Shown piece after piece: positions 45,776 through 58,465 of a stretch of DNA of 60,000 bases (position 1 is the first letter of the stretch; each line of letters begins with the position of its first letter). Both the position numbers and the translations under genes were made by a program. The notes beneath the pieces were generated by a model, which searched no databases, was not told the origin of the DNA, and saw nothing but the letters and a program-made list of their open reading frames with translations. The DNA comes from Symsagittifera roscoffensis (Eukaryota; Xenacoelomorpha; Acoela; Convolutidae), in NCBI RefSeq assembly GCF_963678635.1, contig NC_087065.1, forward strand, positions 5,109,209 to 5,169,208, given 5' to 3'.

Positions 45776-48340
45776 ACAAATCAAAAGAAGCCCAATTTTA
45801 GCCTTTTCTGACAATTCGTTTGAGGAACAATCAAATGAGTTTCAGAAATCCCAGAAAATAATTGAAAATTCATTTAACTTAATTTGATTGGCTCTTAAAA
45901 GTAGTGCGGTAGAATTACCCAATTATTTGTTCTTTGCTCAAAAACATTTAACAATCATCGACATCAATAAATTTACAAGTTTCTATCAAGTAAATTTTTT
46001 CTATCAAATAAGTAATTTTTAGCCTGGGCAAATTGGTTGATGACATTTTGAAGGCCTAACAAATATTTTTTGCGGCTCAATGTGTGTCAGCTCATATACT
46101 TTCAGCTTTCTTACTGCTTCTTTCTGCTTTTAATAGATTTTCATTTACCTTTCTGGCTTATTGTTCTTAAAAGGAATTTTATTTAAGACAAAATTAAATG
46201 AGTATATAAAAATTTGAAATTTTTTCTGCGGCTATTGTCTAGTGTTTTGTTAGTTAGCGTACTATATATTATTTGTGTTTTATCACAAGTGGCGCGCAGC
46301 TGTAATTTTCCAGAGGAATAAAAAACTTAAATTTTAATCCACTTTTCTTAGATTTGATCTTCTTTATCAAAAATTATCATGAATTGAAGATTGCTGAAGT
46401 TCACAGAGCGATAAGTTCTTAGTAGTTTAACATGCTTTGGTTTTTTAACCCCCCGTTTTACTTTTTCATTACAAGTTTTCGAAGTTAATTTACGTACTAT
46501 TATGGCTAAACGCGTAAATTTCCGATGAAAAGTATAAAGCAGAAACCTGTTCCCATTTTTTAGTTTTTTCACATTGTCTAGTTTTTTTTGCATTATGACA
46601 ATTGCAAATTAGCTTTTCAAAAATGAAATTTAAAGATGGGGGTTGGAAAAGAGCCCATGCTTCAAATTGTAGTTGGGCAATTACTCCCTTTTAAACCGAT
46701 GAAGCTTGCTGCGCAGAAAGCATAATTATTCTGTTCTGGTAATTTTTCTGCTCAGTTTACTATATTGGCATATAATTAGTTTGAGTTCAAAGTAGTGTTT
46801 TGTTGTTTGTTTCTCTCCAGGAGTTGCTACTAGCTCAATTACTGGTAACCATGGAATTTGCTTGGATGATGCTGTAACTCAAAAACAAAAGAGTCGCTCT
46901 TACTACCACACGTTGTTGTACTTAGACAAATTATAGGATTGGAACAATTCAATTATGTTTTCTTAGCCATGGCTGTAAATACCATGCTTTTGAGTGTCTG
47001 AGATCTAGGAAAAATTTCACCAAACATAAATTGAGAAACTATTATAGCAGCCTTAGCAGGCTATGGTCATTTATGTTGATCATTTTTATTACTTCTCTGA
47101 GAACAAGTGTCTTGTAATCAGGAGCTAGACTTTTTCTCCCGCAAAATTTTTTTTTGAATCGGTAAGACATTGAACTGGCTTTATTACTGAAGCTTAACGT
47201 CTTGCAAAATCCTTCTCAATATTGGTCTAGAGGTAGCTCGGTTGCCTTTGCACTATAGTATTTGAGATTTAGAGAGCCTGTGATCCTGTTTTCAATATGT
47301 AAGCAATTAATTTTTTTTCTGTAACAAAATTTAAACTATTTTAATCATTATTAATCTGTACTTTTGCCCAGTCGTCAAGAGAACTTTTCTGAGCATGTAT
47401 GATTTTAAACTACTCCCGTTTTATTGGAAAATTGTCATTTATAAGTTGAAAATATAAATTTGCCAACTTCGAATTGTTTCTAACTAAAATTCAGATTTTT
47501 TCCGTCACGATTAAACAACCTTAAAACTTTTTTTAAGTAAGTGTAGCTGTAATTTTTGATAGTGGAAGCTTAAACTTCCTTTAACGAGTAGCAATTTTTT
47601 CGCTTAAAGTATTTTCTTCAAAGTCGGCTATAAAGAGGGTCTGCTCAAAGTTCTAATAATAAACCTTTGTCACGATGCTAATTCAAATTCACATCATATT
47701 AGACTAGTTTTTCTTAAAAGGAATTGTTTGATGACAAATTGGGACTGGCTTATGATGATTATGGTAGCTTTAGTTTGTTTATTAAATTTTTTTTGTTTGT
47801 TTTTGGCAGCGCATTTTAATGCTTTCTATGCCCACCATTTTTTCACGCTATTTTCGTATTCTATTTGTGTTGACATCTTTTTCGAGTTTCTGTCTTCATG
47901 AAAAATGCAAAGAAAAATGTGCAGACATAACCATTTGATCTGTCCTACGATTTTTTCTCGACTTAGTTATTTCTGCTTGTGTTGTATTGCAAGTAGCGCG
48001 AAGTTATGCTTCTTGTCTGTGCAAATTTTCTACCAAGATTCTACACTATTATCTAGTTTCATGCTAAAACTGGTTGATATATTAAAAACATTTTTAGAGT
48101 TGTTAGTGTGAAAATCTGTTTCCACAATTGATTCTGCTCGTTATATTTATGATTAAGTGAACGAAAGCTCTCAACGATAGAACAGAATGTCCCAATAAGG
48201 TTTGTCGATTGTTTCAAAACTTTTTGATGAGTATCTGTCGAAAACTTCTTGATGAATAACTGCTCCAAAGATGAATAACTGATGAATAGCTAGTTTGGCA
48301 GTTATTCAAAAGTGAAGCCATAAAAGGAATTTGTAACAAG
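45776..48340. other. Non-coding stretch
   Basis: No supported gene. A motif TTGTGTTKTATYRCAAGTRGCGCGMAG occurs at 46273 and again at 47978, both plus strand, in otherwise unrelated surroundings. Confidence 0.4.
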
Positions 48341-48349
48341 AAATTTATT

Positions 48350-49080
48350 AGAATTTGCTTCGGAAATGGCTCATTTAATTGTCTTAAATTCTTTTGAAAT
48401 TAAAAATTATTTTTTTTTTGCTGGCGAAAATAAAATGCTGTGTGATATTTTTGTTAAGTCATGGTCATTGTATTGCTCTTCGTTTTGAATGTTCAATTGG
48501 TTTGTTAATGTCTCAATTTATTGCCTCAAATGAATTTGCAACTGGAAAGAATCAGATATTTCGAAACTTGTCTACCAAAAATTCAGTTTTGTACCAATGT
48601 TTTTTTTGTTATTGATTGTCATGATTTCCATTTCTTAGTTCATAGTCATTGATTGTCCTTTTTTCCAATTTTTTTCTTATCTCGATGCCACAATTTATTG
48701 ACTTAAATTGCTTTAGAATTAAAAGTCATCAAAAATCATTCAAAAGTTTACTAGTAAAAATTGAACTTGTTGATAATTTTTAGTTCATGTTACGTCACAA
48801 TGCTATCTTTTGTTGTGCATGGCTTTATATTCATTGGATTTTTTAAGCTTCTAATAATTGTCTCAAAGTTGAAAGATTTTTGAGATTTTTTAAAATTTCT
48901 ACTCAAAATTTGCAAAAATCACTGGGACTGAGTTTATTGAAAATTTTCGTGCCCAAAATTTTGCTAATATTAATAAATTTTAGAGTTTTGTTGCATAGTT
49001 TTGTGTTCAAATTTTGATTGTTCTTTGATGATTTTCTTGTTTTTTTCGTTAATTTTGAAATCAACGTAGGTTTTTAGTAT
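48350..49080. repeat. Weak, strongly diverged tandem-like repeats
   Basis: Blocks such as GTCTCAATTTATTGCCTCAA (48.51 kb) and GCCACAATTTATTGACTTAA (48.69 kb), with similar following sequence, suggest old duplications of roughly 180-230 bp. The divergence is high and boundaries cannot be set. Confidence 0.35.
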
Positions 49081-52000
49081 TTAATAGGCATGTTTCTACG
49101 AGTAGAAAAATCAGTTATTTAGACAAAAAAATTCTATTTTTTAGACACTATAATAGATTTTTTTGGTCTTTAAAAAATGCATTGGAATCGAATTTTTTTT
49201 ATTCTTACAGATTGTATAGAGATTTTTATTAAGTTTATTTTCAGAATCCTTTTTTTACCCTGAATAATCTTTTTTTTGAACTGTATAAAATCCCTGTTTT
49301 ATTTATTTCAGTGTCTCATTGGGTTACACATAATCGACTTTTTACTAGGAGAAACTTTATATAAAAACTGATTATGATCGACTGTTATCTTAGTTTTGCC
49401 AATGCGGGATAGCATGCTTTACTAAAAGCAGAAGTGATGCTAAATTCAAGGGGGCTGAAAAAGAGCTCCTGCAACTTCAACTTCTATTTTATCTTTCAGA
49501 AAAAAATTCAGTCGCGGAATAAATCATAAATTTGAATTCAACTATTGGTTTTTACTTACTGACATGGAACTTCGTCAGTTAGAAGTGTTTTTTATTTTTC
49601 CACTTTTTCAGTTTTCTCTTGTGATAATGCATTTGAAGGTTTCCTCATTTCACTTGACGCACGTGTAACTTCACGTCTTCACACGGCTCTAAGTACCATT
49701 CAAAAAATTAGATTCAGAGAAACAAACGCCTGAGCGAACAAATTAAATTTTACTGAAGCAGAAATAACTTTTCCTTGAATTGCTTCTTTGCCAGACAAGA
49801 CTTGTTATTATTTTCCCCGGGAGTGACGGAACGGATAAAACGCATCTTGTAAGCCTTGCTGATTATATGCCATTCAATTACACTCCCTAAGATATCCAAA
49901 TTTGTCAAAACAGTGAAACTTTAACAGCTAAAGAGAGTAGTTGGTTGCTGTACAAGTCGCACAGTATGTCCTGAATCCTTTCTATTTTTAGAGTTTTTTA
50001 AACAAAAAAAATACTTTCTCTTTATCAGTTCTCAAAACTAAAATTTTCTTATTCATGTTTTTTTGTGCTGTTCTCTTGCAACAAAAAAAACATGTTTTCA
50101 AAAGATCGAGAAAAAATATTCGTTTTTCACTGATACCAAAATTCTAGTTTTTTGTCTCTGAAATGTTTCAGAAAAAAAAATTCAAAATATAACCTATAAA
50201 AAACCCACGATCCGTTATGCGAAAACATGTGAACACTTTTCCATTTTTTTGCCCTCTCGTAAAATACAAAAAAAATGTCTGAACCTTGTTACTGTTTACA
50301 TGAAAAGTTTTGTTTAAAAATGTCCACTTGTTCACATTGCCTTAATTTAGCATATTTATCTTACAAAAGTCATTTTTAATTACATTTAGGACATTATAGT
50401 TTTTGGCATAAGCAAAAAAAAATTTGGCAAAAAAATTGCTGTTGTTCCAAAATCTAAATAGGCCTTAAAAGGCTTTCAGATTGAGAAAAAAAACACTTTT
50501 TTAGCGTTTCTTTTGGGTGCACAAAAAGCAAAAAAGAAAACCCAGAACGCGTCATTATTCTTCGTGAACTCCTTGGAGAGATTTTTGAACAAAAAGCGCA
50601 AGATCCAATTTGAAATTCATGAATTTTCTAACAAGAGAGCGTCAAATTTTGAAAGAAGGGTGTTTAAAACTTTAACCATATGGATTTGCATACGCCCGTT
50701 AAACCGTTGTCAGTTTTTTTTAAGTTATGTAAATTAACAAAAAAGACCACGACTAATTTATTTCATGGTGTTTACAGGAGGAACTTTTATTTGCAGAGCG
50801 TCTAATAAGGAATGGGACAATTTAGCGTTAATTAAATCTAAATAGTCTGCAAATAATTTCAAACATAAAAAGCGAAGGTCGGACCCGGTTGAAGAACTAC
50901 TTGTTCATCCCGGATCATCACAGAAATCAACAAACGAAAATCAGAGTTCGCTTGTTGGTATTAGAGAACAGATACTTGTTCAGGCTCGTTTATTTACCAT
51001 CAAACTTCTAACCGACTCCGCTTAATATTAAATCCAAAGTTACTTTAACCTCTTCCTCAGGGAATAAAAATGGATGTAGTCAATTTGGTGGGAAATATAC
51101 TCTTTAGCAGACATATCACAGAGCAGAAAAACAATTTTCAAAGCATCAAATCAAGTGTACAAAGACAAAAAACTTTTTAGTTTGTTTTTCAAACATGTTT
51201 GATTGGTTTTCGAATTTCCCAACCTATTCTGCCACCTTCGCGAAAAAAATTAAAAAACAAAAACGACAAAACAGCAAATTTTGCTGGAATTTTAATGCAT
51301 TTGAGACTTATAAATCGAGCTTGAACACTTTTGCTTTTAAAAATTTTTGAAATGGAGAAGAAATGATATCGCGAAAAATTTCAATTTTTGCATTAAAATT
51401 GTCGAGAAAAAAAACATACATTCATATATCCCGTTTAACACTATTTTTGCATCGTCGGTCTGCGGTTTGAGATCTAGGAATGTCTGTTTAGTAATGTTCG
51501 GGGTTCAAAGTGACAATAAATAAGACTAAAATAGTTGCTTGTCTTATTCACGTCTGAGAAGAGTTGTTTTCTTTTCCACGGGGGATTTGAGTGGTTCGAG
51601 GTTGGCCATGATGGCTCATATTGTTTGGAGGCAGAAAAGCATCCATTAGGAAAGGCAATGTCGGGTTCACGTTCAAAAGAAATCAACATAATTGAAAAAT
51701 AGTTGAGCTCATTTGGTCAATGATTTAGCATCTGTCAATAATGCTAGCGTTGAGTAAGATTTACAGAGCCCTGCCGCCCAATAAAACATCTCTGATGCAC
51801 CTTTTCAACAATGATACACTTTTTTTGGTAACCCCTTAAAATATTTTATAAGCAAGTCAAACTTATAATGTCGGCTAACCTTTAGCAAATTTTGAAAGTT
51901 CAAAAACAGGAAAAATATTTTGAGCGATAAAATTTTCTGCGTGAATGCCTTCCGAAATAAACCTATACACAGTTGTAAAACTCAGGCGGATAGACAGAAA

Positions 52001-52417
52001 ATGAGATAAGTCACTAAGAATGAACCAATTTTTATTTTGCCGTCCAGCAGCAAGGGACGTGAAAAAATTGTGACGTAGGCTGGGCCGGTTTTACCCACGA
52101 TTTTCGGTGCCTCAAATAAATGCAATGGGAATACTTTGCAGTGACACTTGAACCCAATTTGGTTTTGATTCGCTGTCCAATAAAAAAAAACTAGTTCGAT
52201 TTTTACAACATCGGGGTCAACTTTAGAGGTGTTCCTCAATCATAGCTTGAATTATTTTTTTCAAACTAAGAAAATTTCACTTATCAGAAGATTTCTAGAA
52301 TTAATCTAGTTTTCAAGATAAATTTTGATTTAATGTTTTTTTTTAAAAAAAACACCGCTTTTGATTTCCAGAAATTGAACCATAAAACTTAGTGAGATGT
52401 TCTTTTTAAATTAAAAT
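49081..52417. other. Non-coding AT-rich stretch
   Basis: Nothing I can assign. 52.03-52.17 kb is GC-richer, with an 85-codon minus frame that shows no known family. Confidence 0.4.
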
Positions 52418-55130
52418 GGTCGAAACTCAAAAACTACTGGGTGTCACATCTTTGTAATTTGAACTCAGAAGCATGAACTTAAAATGGCCAACAGCGTACA
52501 ACTGCATTTTCTATATTAAAAAAATTCATTGCCAAAATCACTGAACTAATGATCAATTAGTCCTTTCTTTCCATTGGCCCAAAAAATAACAACTTGCTGC
52601 CATCAACAGGAGAATTTAGCGTAATAAATTTTTAAATATCAGGCTTTTTCTAAAATAAAATCTTAATTTAAAGAAAGTTTTGAAACATCAAAAACGCTTC
52701 TTTTTTTGAAAAATTATGCAAATTGAGCTTTGTTATTAGGATGGTAGCCATATCTGCAATTAATGTTGATAATCTGAATTCACAACACAAAGGCATCGTA
52801 AAGCTCAGATTCATATTTGTAGTCCACGCATGAACTTGATGAAAATTTTTTGACAACACTTCACCATAGTTTTGAGAATTTTACTTAAATTTAATTAAAT
52901 TTTAGTTGAAATTTAGTTAAAATGAAACTCAGTTAAATTTTTTAGACTGAATTTTTTTCTTATAAAAATGGCATATCTAGGAAATTAAGATATTTTGAGC
53001 AGAAAAATTTAAAGCAAAAAGTGCAATCTCATAAAAACTCCGAAGTCATCCCATTATAAGCTTGAGAATTCAAATTTCTAAAAGTTTTTTTGATTTTTTG
53101 TAAATTTTGAAAAAAAATCAAGCCATGGAAACTAAAATTTTCTTCAGCAGTCAGATTTGAATAAAGGGCAACCCCTGATAGTACTCTGACAGCACTCAAC
53201 TACAAGTTAAAGAAATTTAAACTTTTTGAGCGTGTTTAAACATAGGTTTTCTGAAAGTTTTGGAAACATTCATTCAAAAACGCCATGTAAAAGTCTACAA
53301 CAATTGGAGCAATTGTGTTTGGAGACAAGAATCGCAACCATTTTTTTTTCACAGCACCCAACGACAGATTTTCTCCTTCAAAAATTGTGAATTTTTTGAA
53401 CTCAAGTATTCTAAGTTAGTTTGAAAAAATCACAAAATCTGTGGTATCTCGTAAAATAAACAAAATAAGGTAAAAACAAAATGAGGCGCTTTTTGCAATC
53501 AAGGGAAAAACTGAAAACATCCAAGTTTTGGTTTAACAGTTTCAATTATGGTGATAAAAAAATTCAAATTGGAAAATTGGAAAAAAATATTACGATATAA
53601 GTTAAAAATTGACACAATGGAAAAACTTAAACTTGACGAGATAGAAAAGCCAGTATTCAAATACATACTGAAAATGGTCTGCCCATATTTGCATTTTAAA
53701 ACGACTTAAAAATCTCCTGTTATTGCGTAATGCGAACCGGTGCTTCAAATTGATTTCTAAATGTGAAAACTGCTTATGAATAAAACAGATGAGAAAACAA
53801 CGAAAGAAATGCAACCGAAACGGAGGTATTTAACAACGCTTTTGAATTCTAAAAATTTAATTATTAAAAATTCATTATAAATGCCTTGTTTTTCAAAATA
53901 AACTGGTCGAAACTCTAAATTTACTGGGTGTTAGATCTTCCTAATCTAATTTGAATAAAGAAACATAACCTTAAGATTGCAAACAACATACGATTGTTTT
54001 TGTTCCGACTTTCGATACGAAAGTAACGGAATATTTGTGCTCGGGTGGGTTTTTTTTTTCTTCAGACAAATTTCGACTTTTTAACTAGCCATTTTTGACG
54101 GAATTTTTTTATATCATTCAAAAGGTATTGTTGTCTAGAGCATAAATTTGAAAAGATATTTCACCTGTGATCGTTTTTCGTAAAGTTATGAGGGTTTAAA
54201 GATTGCCATTTTGGCCATTTTGACCAATTTGGGACAATTAACGCGCGATATAATTCGCGCTATTAACGCGTTAGCCGAGATTTAATCATTCTTATAAATA
54301 GTTCCAGATTGGTTGAACGAAGCTTATTTGCCATAATTGATTTGTTACAAGGAACGAAATCTATCTTTTTGTACTTTATATGGCGTGTGGGGGGATGATT
54401 TTCATAAAAAATTTCAAATTTTAGAAAAAAAAGTTTTCATTTTTTTTTATTTCATTTAATTTTTTTATGTTATTACTGCTGCTCCATAAACCTTAAAAGG
54501 CAGTCGGAACATTCAGGGCTTCGCCCTGATACGAGCAGTCTTGTTTTCTTTAATTAATGATATCATTGCCAAAATCGAAGAACTCATGGTCGCTCAGCCC
54601 TTTCATTCCATTGGTCTGTAATCATACCACTTGCTGCTATCAACAAATAAATTTAGCTGAACTAATTTAAACTTATAATACTTTTTTCTTAAACTAATTC
54701 TTAGTTTGGAGAAAATTAACTTTTGAAAAAAATTCATATCAAAAAAATACATCTATTTGAGCAGATGTTTTTGAGACAAGACTCGATGTATCTTTGATTA
54801 CCTTCACAGCACCCAAACTGGAACATTCTTGAGAAAATCACAAAAATCGTGGTATCCCGTGATTTGAAAAAATTGTCGGTATTCACAATTGGAGGCAATT
54901 TCGCGACCCTTGCGGAAAACCTGTAAACATCCCAGTTTTGGGTTGCTAAATTCAAACTTGAATTGTTGCAACAAAAGTAATTCCAAACTGGAAAATTGAA
55001 AAAGAATATTGCAATACACGATATAGATTGAACGTAAATAAAAAATATTTTGTTGAACATTCAAAATTATTGCGTTGGAAAAGCTTGAACATGGCGAGAA
55101 AGTGAAGACCGCGTTTAAATACCTAACATA
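52418..55130. repeat. Diverged tandem duplication, second unit carrying a family A insertion
   Basis: Unit 1 starts GGTCGAAACTCAAAAACTACTGGG at 52418 and unit 2 GGTCGAAACTCTAAATTTACTGGG at 53905. Further matches: CCAAAATCACTGAACTAATG with CCAAAATCGAAGAACTCATGG; CTTGCTGCCATCAACA with CTTGCTGCTATCAACA; TTCACAGCACCCAA; GAAAACATCC with TAAACATCCCAGTTTTGG; and GGAAAATTG. Unit 1 has about 580 bp (52.68-53.31 kb) not present in unit 2. Unit 2 has a 540-bp family A copy absent from unit 1. Confidence 0.85.
54001..54540 (-). repeat. Family A dispersed repeat, reverse orientation
   Basis: A full copy on the minus strand: it opens TGTTCCGACTTTCGATACGA and closes GGGCTTCGCCCTGATACGAGCAGTC on the plus strand. 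It interrupts unit 2 of the local duplication, so unit 1 supplies an approximate empty site. The flanks TTGTTTT (left) and TTGTTTT (right) may be a 7-bp target duplication. Confidence 0.92.
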
Positions 55131-57660
55131 TTAGCTTACAACTTCAGTTTCTTGTTTGACAGGCGTTGCAAATGTTTCTATCAAGAGATTTATGTCAAGT
55201 TGAAAACCTATGTGAAAGTGCGGTAAACTTATGTCTAGATTGATCTCTTCTCAACCTTGAATTTATCTTGTCAAGATTTCACCGTGTTTTAATCTCAATA
55301 GTTAAGTTACTTTCACAACGGTGCAATAAAACTGTTGAAATAAGTGAATGTTTTTAAACAAACAACAAAATGGACAAGTACCACAACATATTATGTGAAT
55401 CAGAATGATTGATATCAAAGATTATACTATTCCGTTATGAAAGTTTTAATACTAAAGGAGCATGTTTCATCTTTAGAGTAAGAAAATTTTTTCATCTCTA
55501 ACACTAATACTTTTGTAACCTGCATGAATGATTTTAATTTTGGGGTGCTTAGATATTCATGGAAAACTTAGAACTTTCTACAAAATCTGGCTACCTTGAT
55601 TAAACTGACCTAATTTTTTCAAACTGGACACAAAGACCATCAACTCTCGGTTCGAGCTCGATATAAAAATGAATGGAGTCTTTTGCGAATTTGATAATCA
55701 GATAAGTCCTTTCAAGGAAAAACAGCAAATCGTACAAAACCATTTCCCGAAAATTGCTAAAAGCTTGAATTCTCGGGTTGACCTCCATAGACCAAAAATG
55801 CTATTCATACAATTCCATAAATTAAGTCTTCGAAAAAATACTAATTATACAATTTCATACATTTTGCTAAAATAGTCTCATCGAATTTCCGATTTTTTTT
55901 CTTGTTTTGGCATTAAGTTCGGTTTATCGTATTCAAAAAGGACTAGAATTGTCTGACTAGCATTATTTTGATGGCGACAATAAAAATTTTGTCGCCCCAA
56001 AAGTAATTTTGAAATTGGCTCCAAACATTTTTTGTGTTTTTCTTTCAACCGCAAATCGAATTTTTACTCAAACAAACATTTATCAAAAAAAATTTTTGCA
56101 TGCAAAATTTAGTTTTTTGTGTGTATATCGTAGTCCTGGATACACTAATATTGGATTGTTTTCCTTTTCGCTCAATAGATTTTTGAAAATCTCTAAAAAC
56201 TCCTCTTTCTTTTGTCTATCAATTTTTTCATAATCAAAATATACTCGATAGAAACTTGAAAGGCTCTCTAAACTTCGAAAAGAAATCTGAAATTTGATAC
56301 GTGTTGTCTTTTTTTATTTAACTTTAAACTAGGATTTAATTTCTTCTATGTCGAAAATTAAAACCTAGTTGAAATTTTAAAAAACGACAAAAAGAATCAA
56401 ACTTTTGATTTTCTCGCAGTTTGGAGCTCCTTTCAAATATCTATCGAGTATATTTTGGTTATAAGAAATTTGATCACCGAAGAAACTTTGATTCACTCCT
56501 GTATTTGAGCCTTTAATTTTGTCTAGTCGCCGGAAAGAAATCGATTTATTTAGCTTCTTTGTCTTCCACTCAAAGTGAGCGTGACCAGCATCTTCTCTTA
56601 GACTCCAACACACTAATGCACCTGATAATTTAGTCAGATTAAGACTGATTACACCGGACGTTAATCTGGCACTTGACTCTTTGTCTAGGGGAGGGGGGAT
56701 TGCAGTCTATACTTTCATGTCTCACAGTTTTTAACTATTTTAACTAACTGAAGGGAAGGCAAAAATCACTATTTTGAATGAATATAAATAATCAACTAGC
56801 GACTAGCGCATCGATTATATTGCAGTTAATTTTTAAATAAGAAAAGAATTAGTTGAAAATATTTTAGATTTGGTAAATGCATTTTTGACATTGACACAAG
56901 CTAAAGTTTACACGAATGACTGTTTTTCAAGGCGCTCAATTAGAAAAAAGAGAAAAAAAGCTAGAAAAAGAGAAAACTTTAAATTAAGCGAGCTAGAAAT
57001 CGAATAGCGCTTAATTGCCGGATATGAGAAAATAAACTCTTGCAACAAAGACACAAAAATCGTTTCACTTTCGCCCAAAATTAAAGAAAAAATCTTTCCC
57101 TTTTCTTGGTGAAATCAATAATAGATCGAAGGGAGCCACCTGAGCGAGTTCTTTTAAGTTGAACTAAATTGTCGCAATTTGTGGCGAAAAATCCGAACCC
57201 AAATTAGAAAAGAAGATTTATTTCATAATGTCAGAAGCATTCTACGGTTATTTTGTACCTTAAAGTGGTACGAAGATAGCAGACGATCGCCATTGTGTTA
57301 CAAATTACACAGCAAGGCTAGCGGGCATTAGTCGGCTAAGTGTTAAGATTAAATGTTAGCGACTTTATTTTTTCAGCAGTTTTTCAGCCATTTTCAGCCC
57401 CAGAACAATTAGTGTAACATACCTTACTAATTGGGGTCAACTGTTATGTTACAGCGCTTTCAGTCCCAGGGGAGGAGCTTAAGGCAAGAACAAAACGGCT
57501 CAGAAGTTGGATTCAATTAATACATTTCATCTGTACTTTGCAAGTTTTGCAATAATTTCAATCAGCTGAAAAGCTGCTCAAACTGAACACTCAGGATCGA
57601 TTGCACTCAATTTAGCGTCCAATGACAAAAGGCTAATCACCCAGCAAAAATAAAGCCTCT
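55131..57660. other. Non-coding stretch
   Basis: No gene supported on either strand. Short frames at 55.6-56.6 kb have no recognisable domains. Confidence 0.4.
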
Positions 57661-57664
57661 TTGA

Positions 57665-58084
57665 AAGTTGATACAGGACTACTTTATCAGAGAGAAGCCT
57701 TGAATGTTGCAATAGCGCACCTCAAAGTCGATCAAAACTTTTTTGGTTTTACAAAAATCGTTTAATCGGAAAAAAATTTAATATTTTTTTGTCCCATTCC
57801 AAAATAATTTTGTGGCAATTTATTCGCCTCATTTCAATTTTGAATGATTGATCTGATTTTGAATGATTGAAGGAATGATTGACGCTTGCCTTGTAAAAAA
57901 ACCAAATAACCTTCACCTTAATTCTCCCAAATTGAAATTCTCCCTTTATTTTTACAAAAAAGTTTGTCAAAAAAATGTATAATTTTTCAAGCTCAAAATA
58001 TCAATAGCTTTCAGAAAAAAACGAAAATTCTGCAACATCGAGTGGTTAAAAATTGAAAGTTATCCAGAGAAAAAAAACAACCGC
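57665..58084 (+). repeat. Probable highly diverged family A copy
   Basis: GACTACTTTATCAGAGAGAAGCCTTGAATGTTGCAAT resembles the family A 5' end (GACTGCTCGTATCAGGGCGAAGCCCTGAATGTTCCGACT). Further right, AAGCTCAAAATATCAATA and AAAAATTGAAAGTTATCCAGAGAAAAAAAAC resemble its 3' half. The terminal hairpin is not preserved. Confidence 0.4.
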
Positions 58085-58465
58085 ATTACGAGGCCAAACT
58101 GTTCTTTTTGTGAATTGTAAGCGGGCTCCGCAACAGGCCAAAAAAACGCAATTGTTGTGGAGTCTGCAAAATTACCATTTTTCTTTGATCTTCTTTGCTG
58201 TTTTGGGTTTCACGGACAAATAGCTTAGACACTGTATTTTTCAAAATAGCTTCAAAAACAAGCAACTTTGTGGAGTCCGCAACAAAAATTGTGGAGTCCG
58301 CAACAAAATTTGCGGAATCTGCAACAAAATTTGCGGAATACCTAACAGTTAATGAAATTCAGAAACAAATAAGTCTAAATGTGTTTGGTAAACTTAAGTT
58401 GTCGTGGAACCCACAACTAAAAGTGGAATCTGCAAATTGTAAGGGGAAAAGGGGATTCCGCAACT
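58085..58465 (+). repeat. 21-bp tandem repeat and related GGARTCYGCAAC motifs
   Basis: Units of TTGTGGAGTCCGCAACAAAAA-type run in tandem from 58267 to about 58340 (three units plus a partial). Isolated related motifs lie at 58120 (GGGCTCCGCAAC), 58160 (GTGGAGTCTGCAA), 58425 and 58450. Because 21 is divisible by 3, a plus-strand frame passes through as a heptad-like VESATKF repeat, but this is probably a by-product. The opening TTACGAGGCCAAACTGT is shared with 12052. Confidence 0.8.

Noticed and set aside
45666-45887. 73-codon plus-strand frame starting in the palindrome
   Set aside because: It lies across hairpin arms and loop, has no family resemblance, and is explained by chance in a structured repeat.
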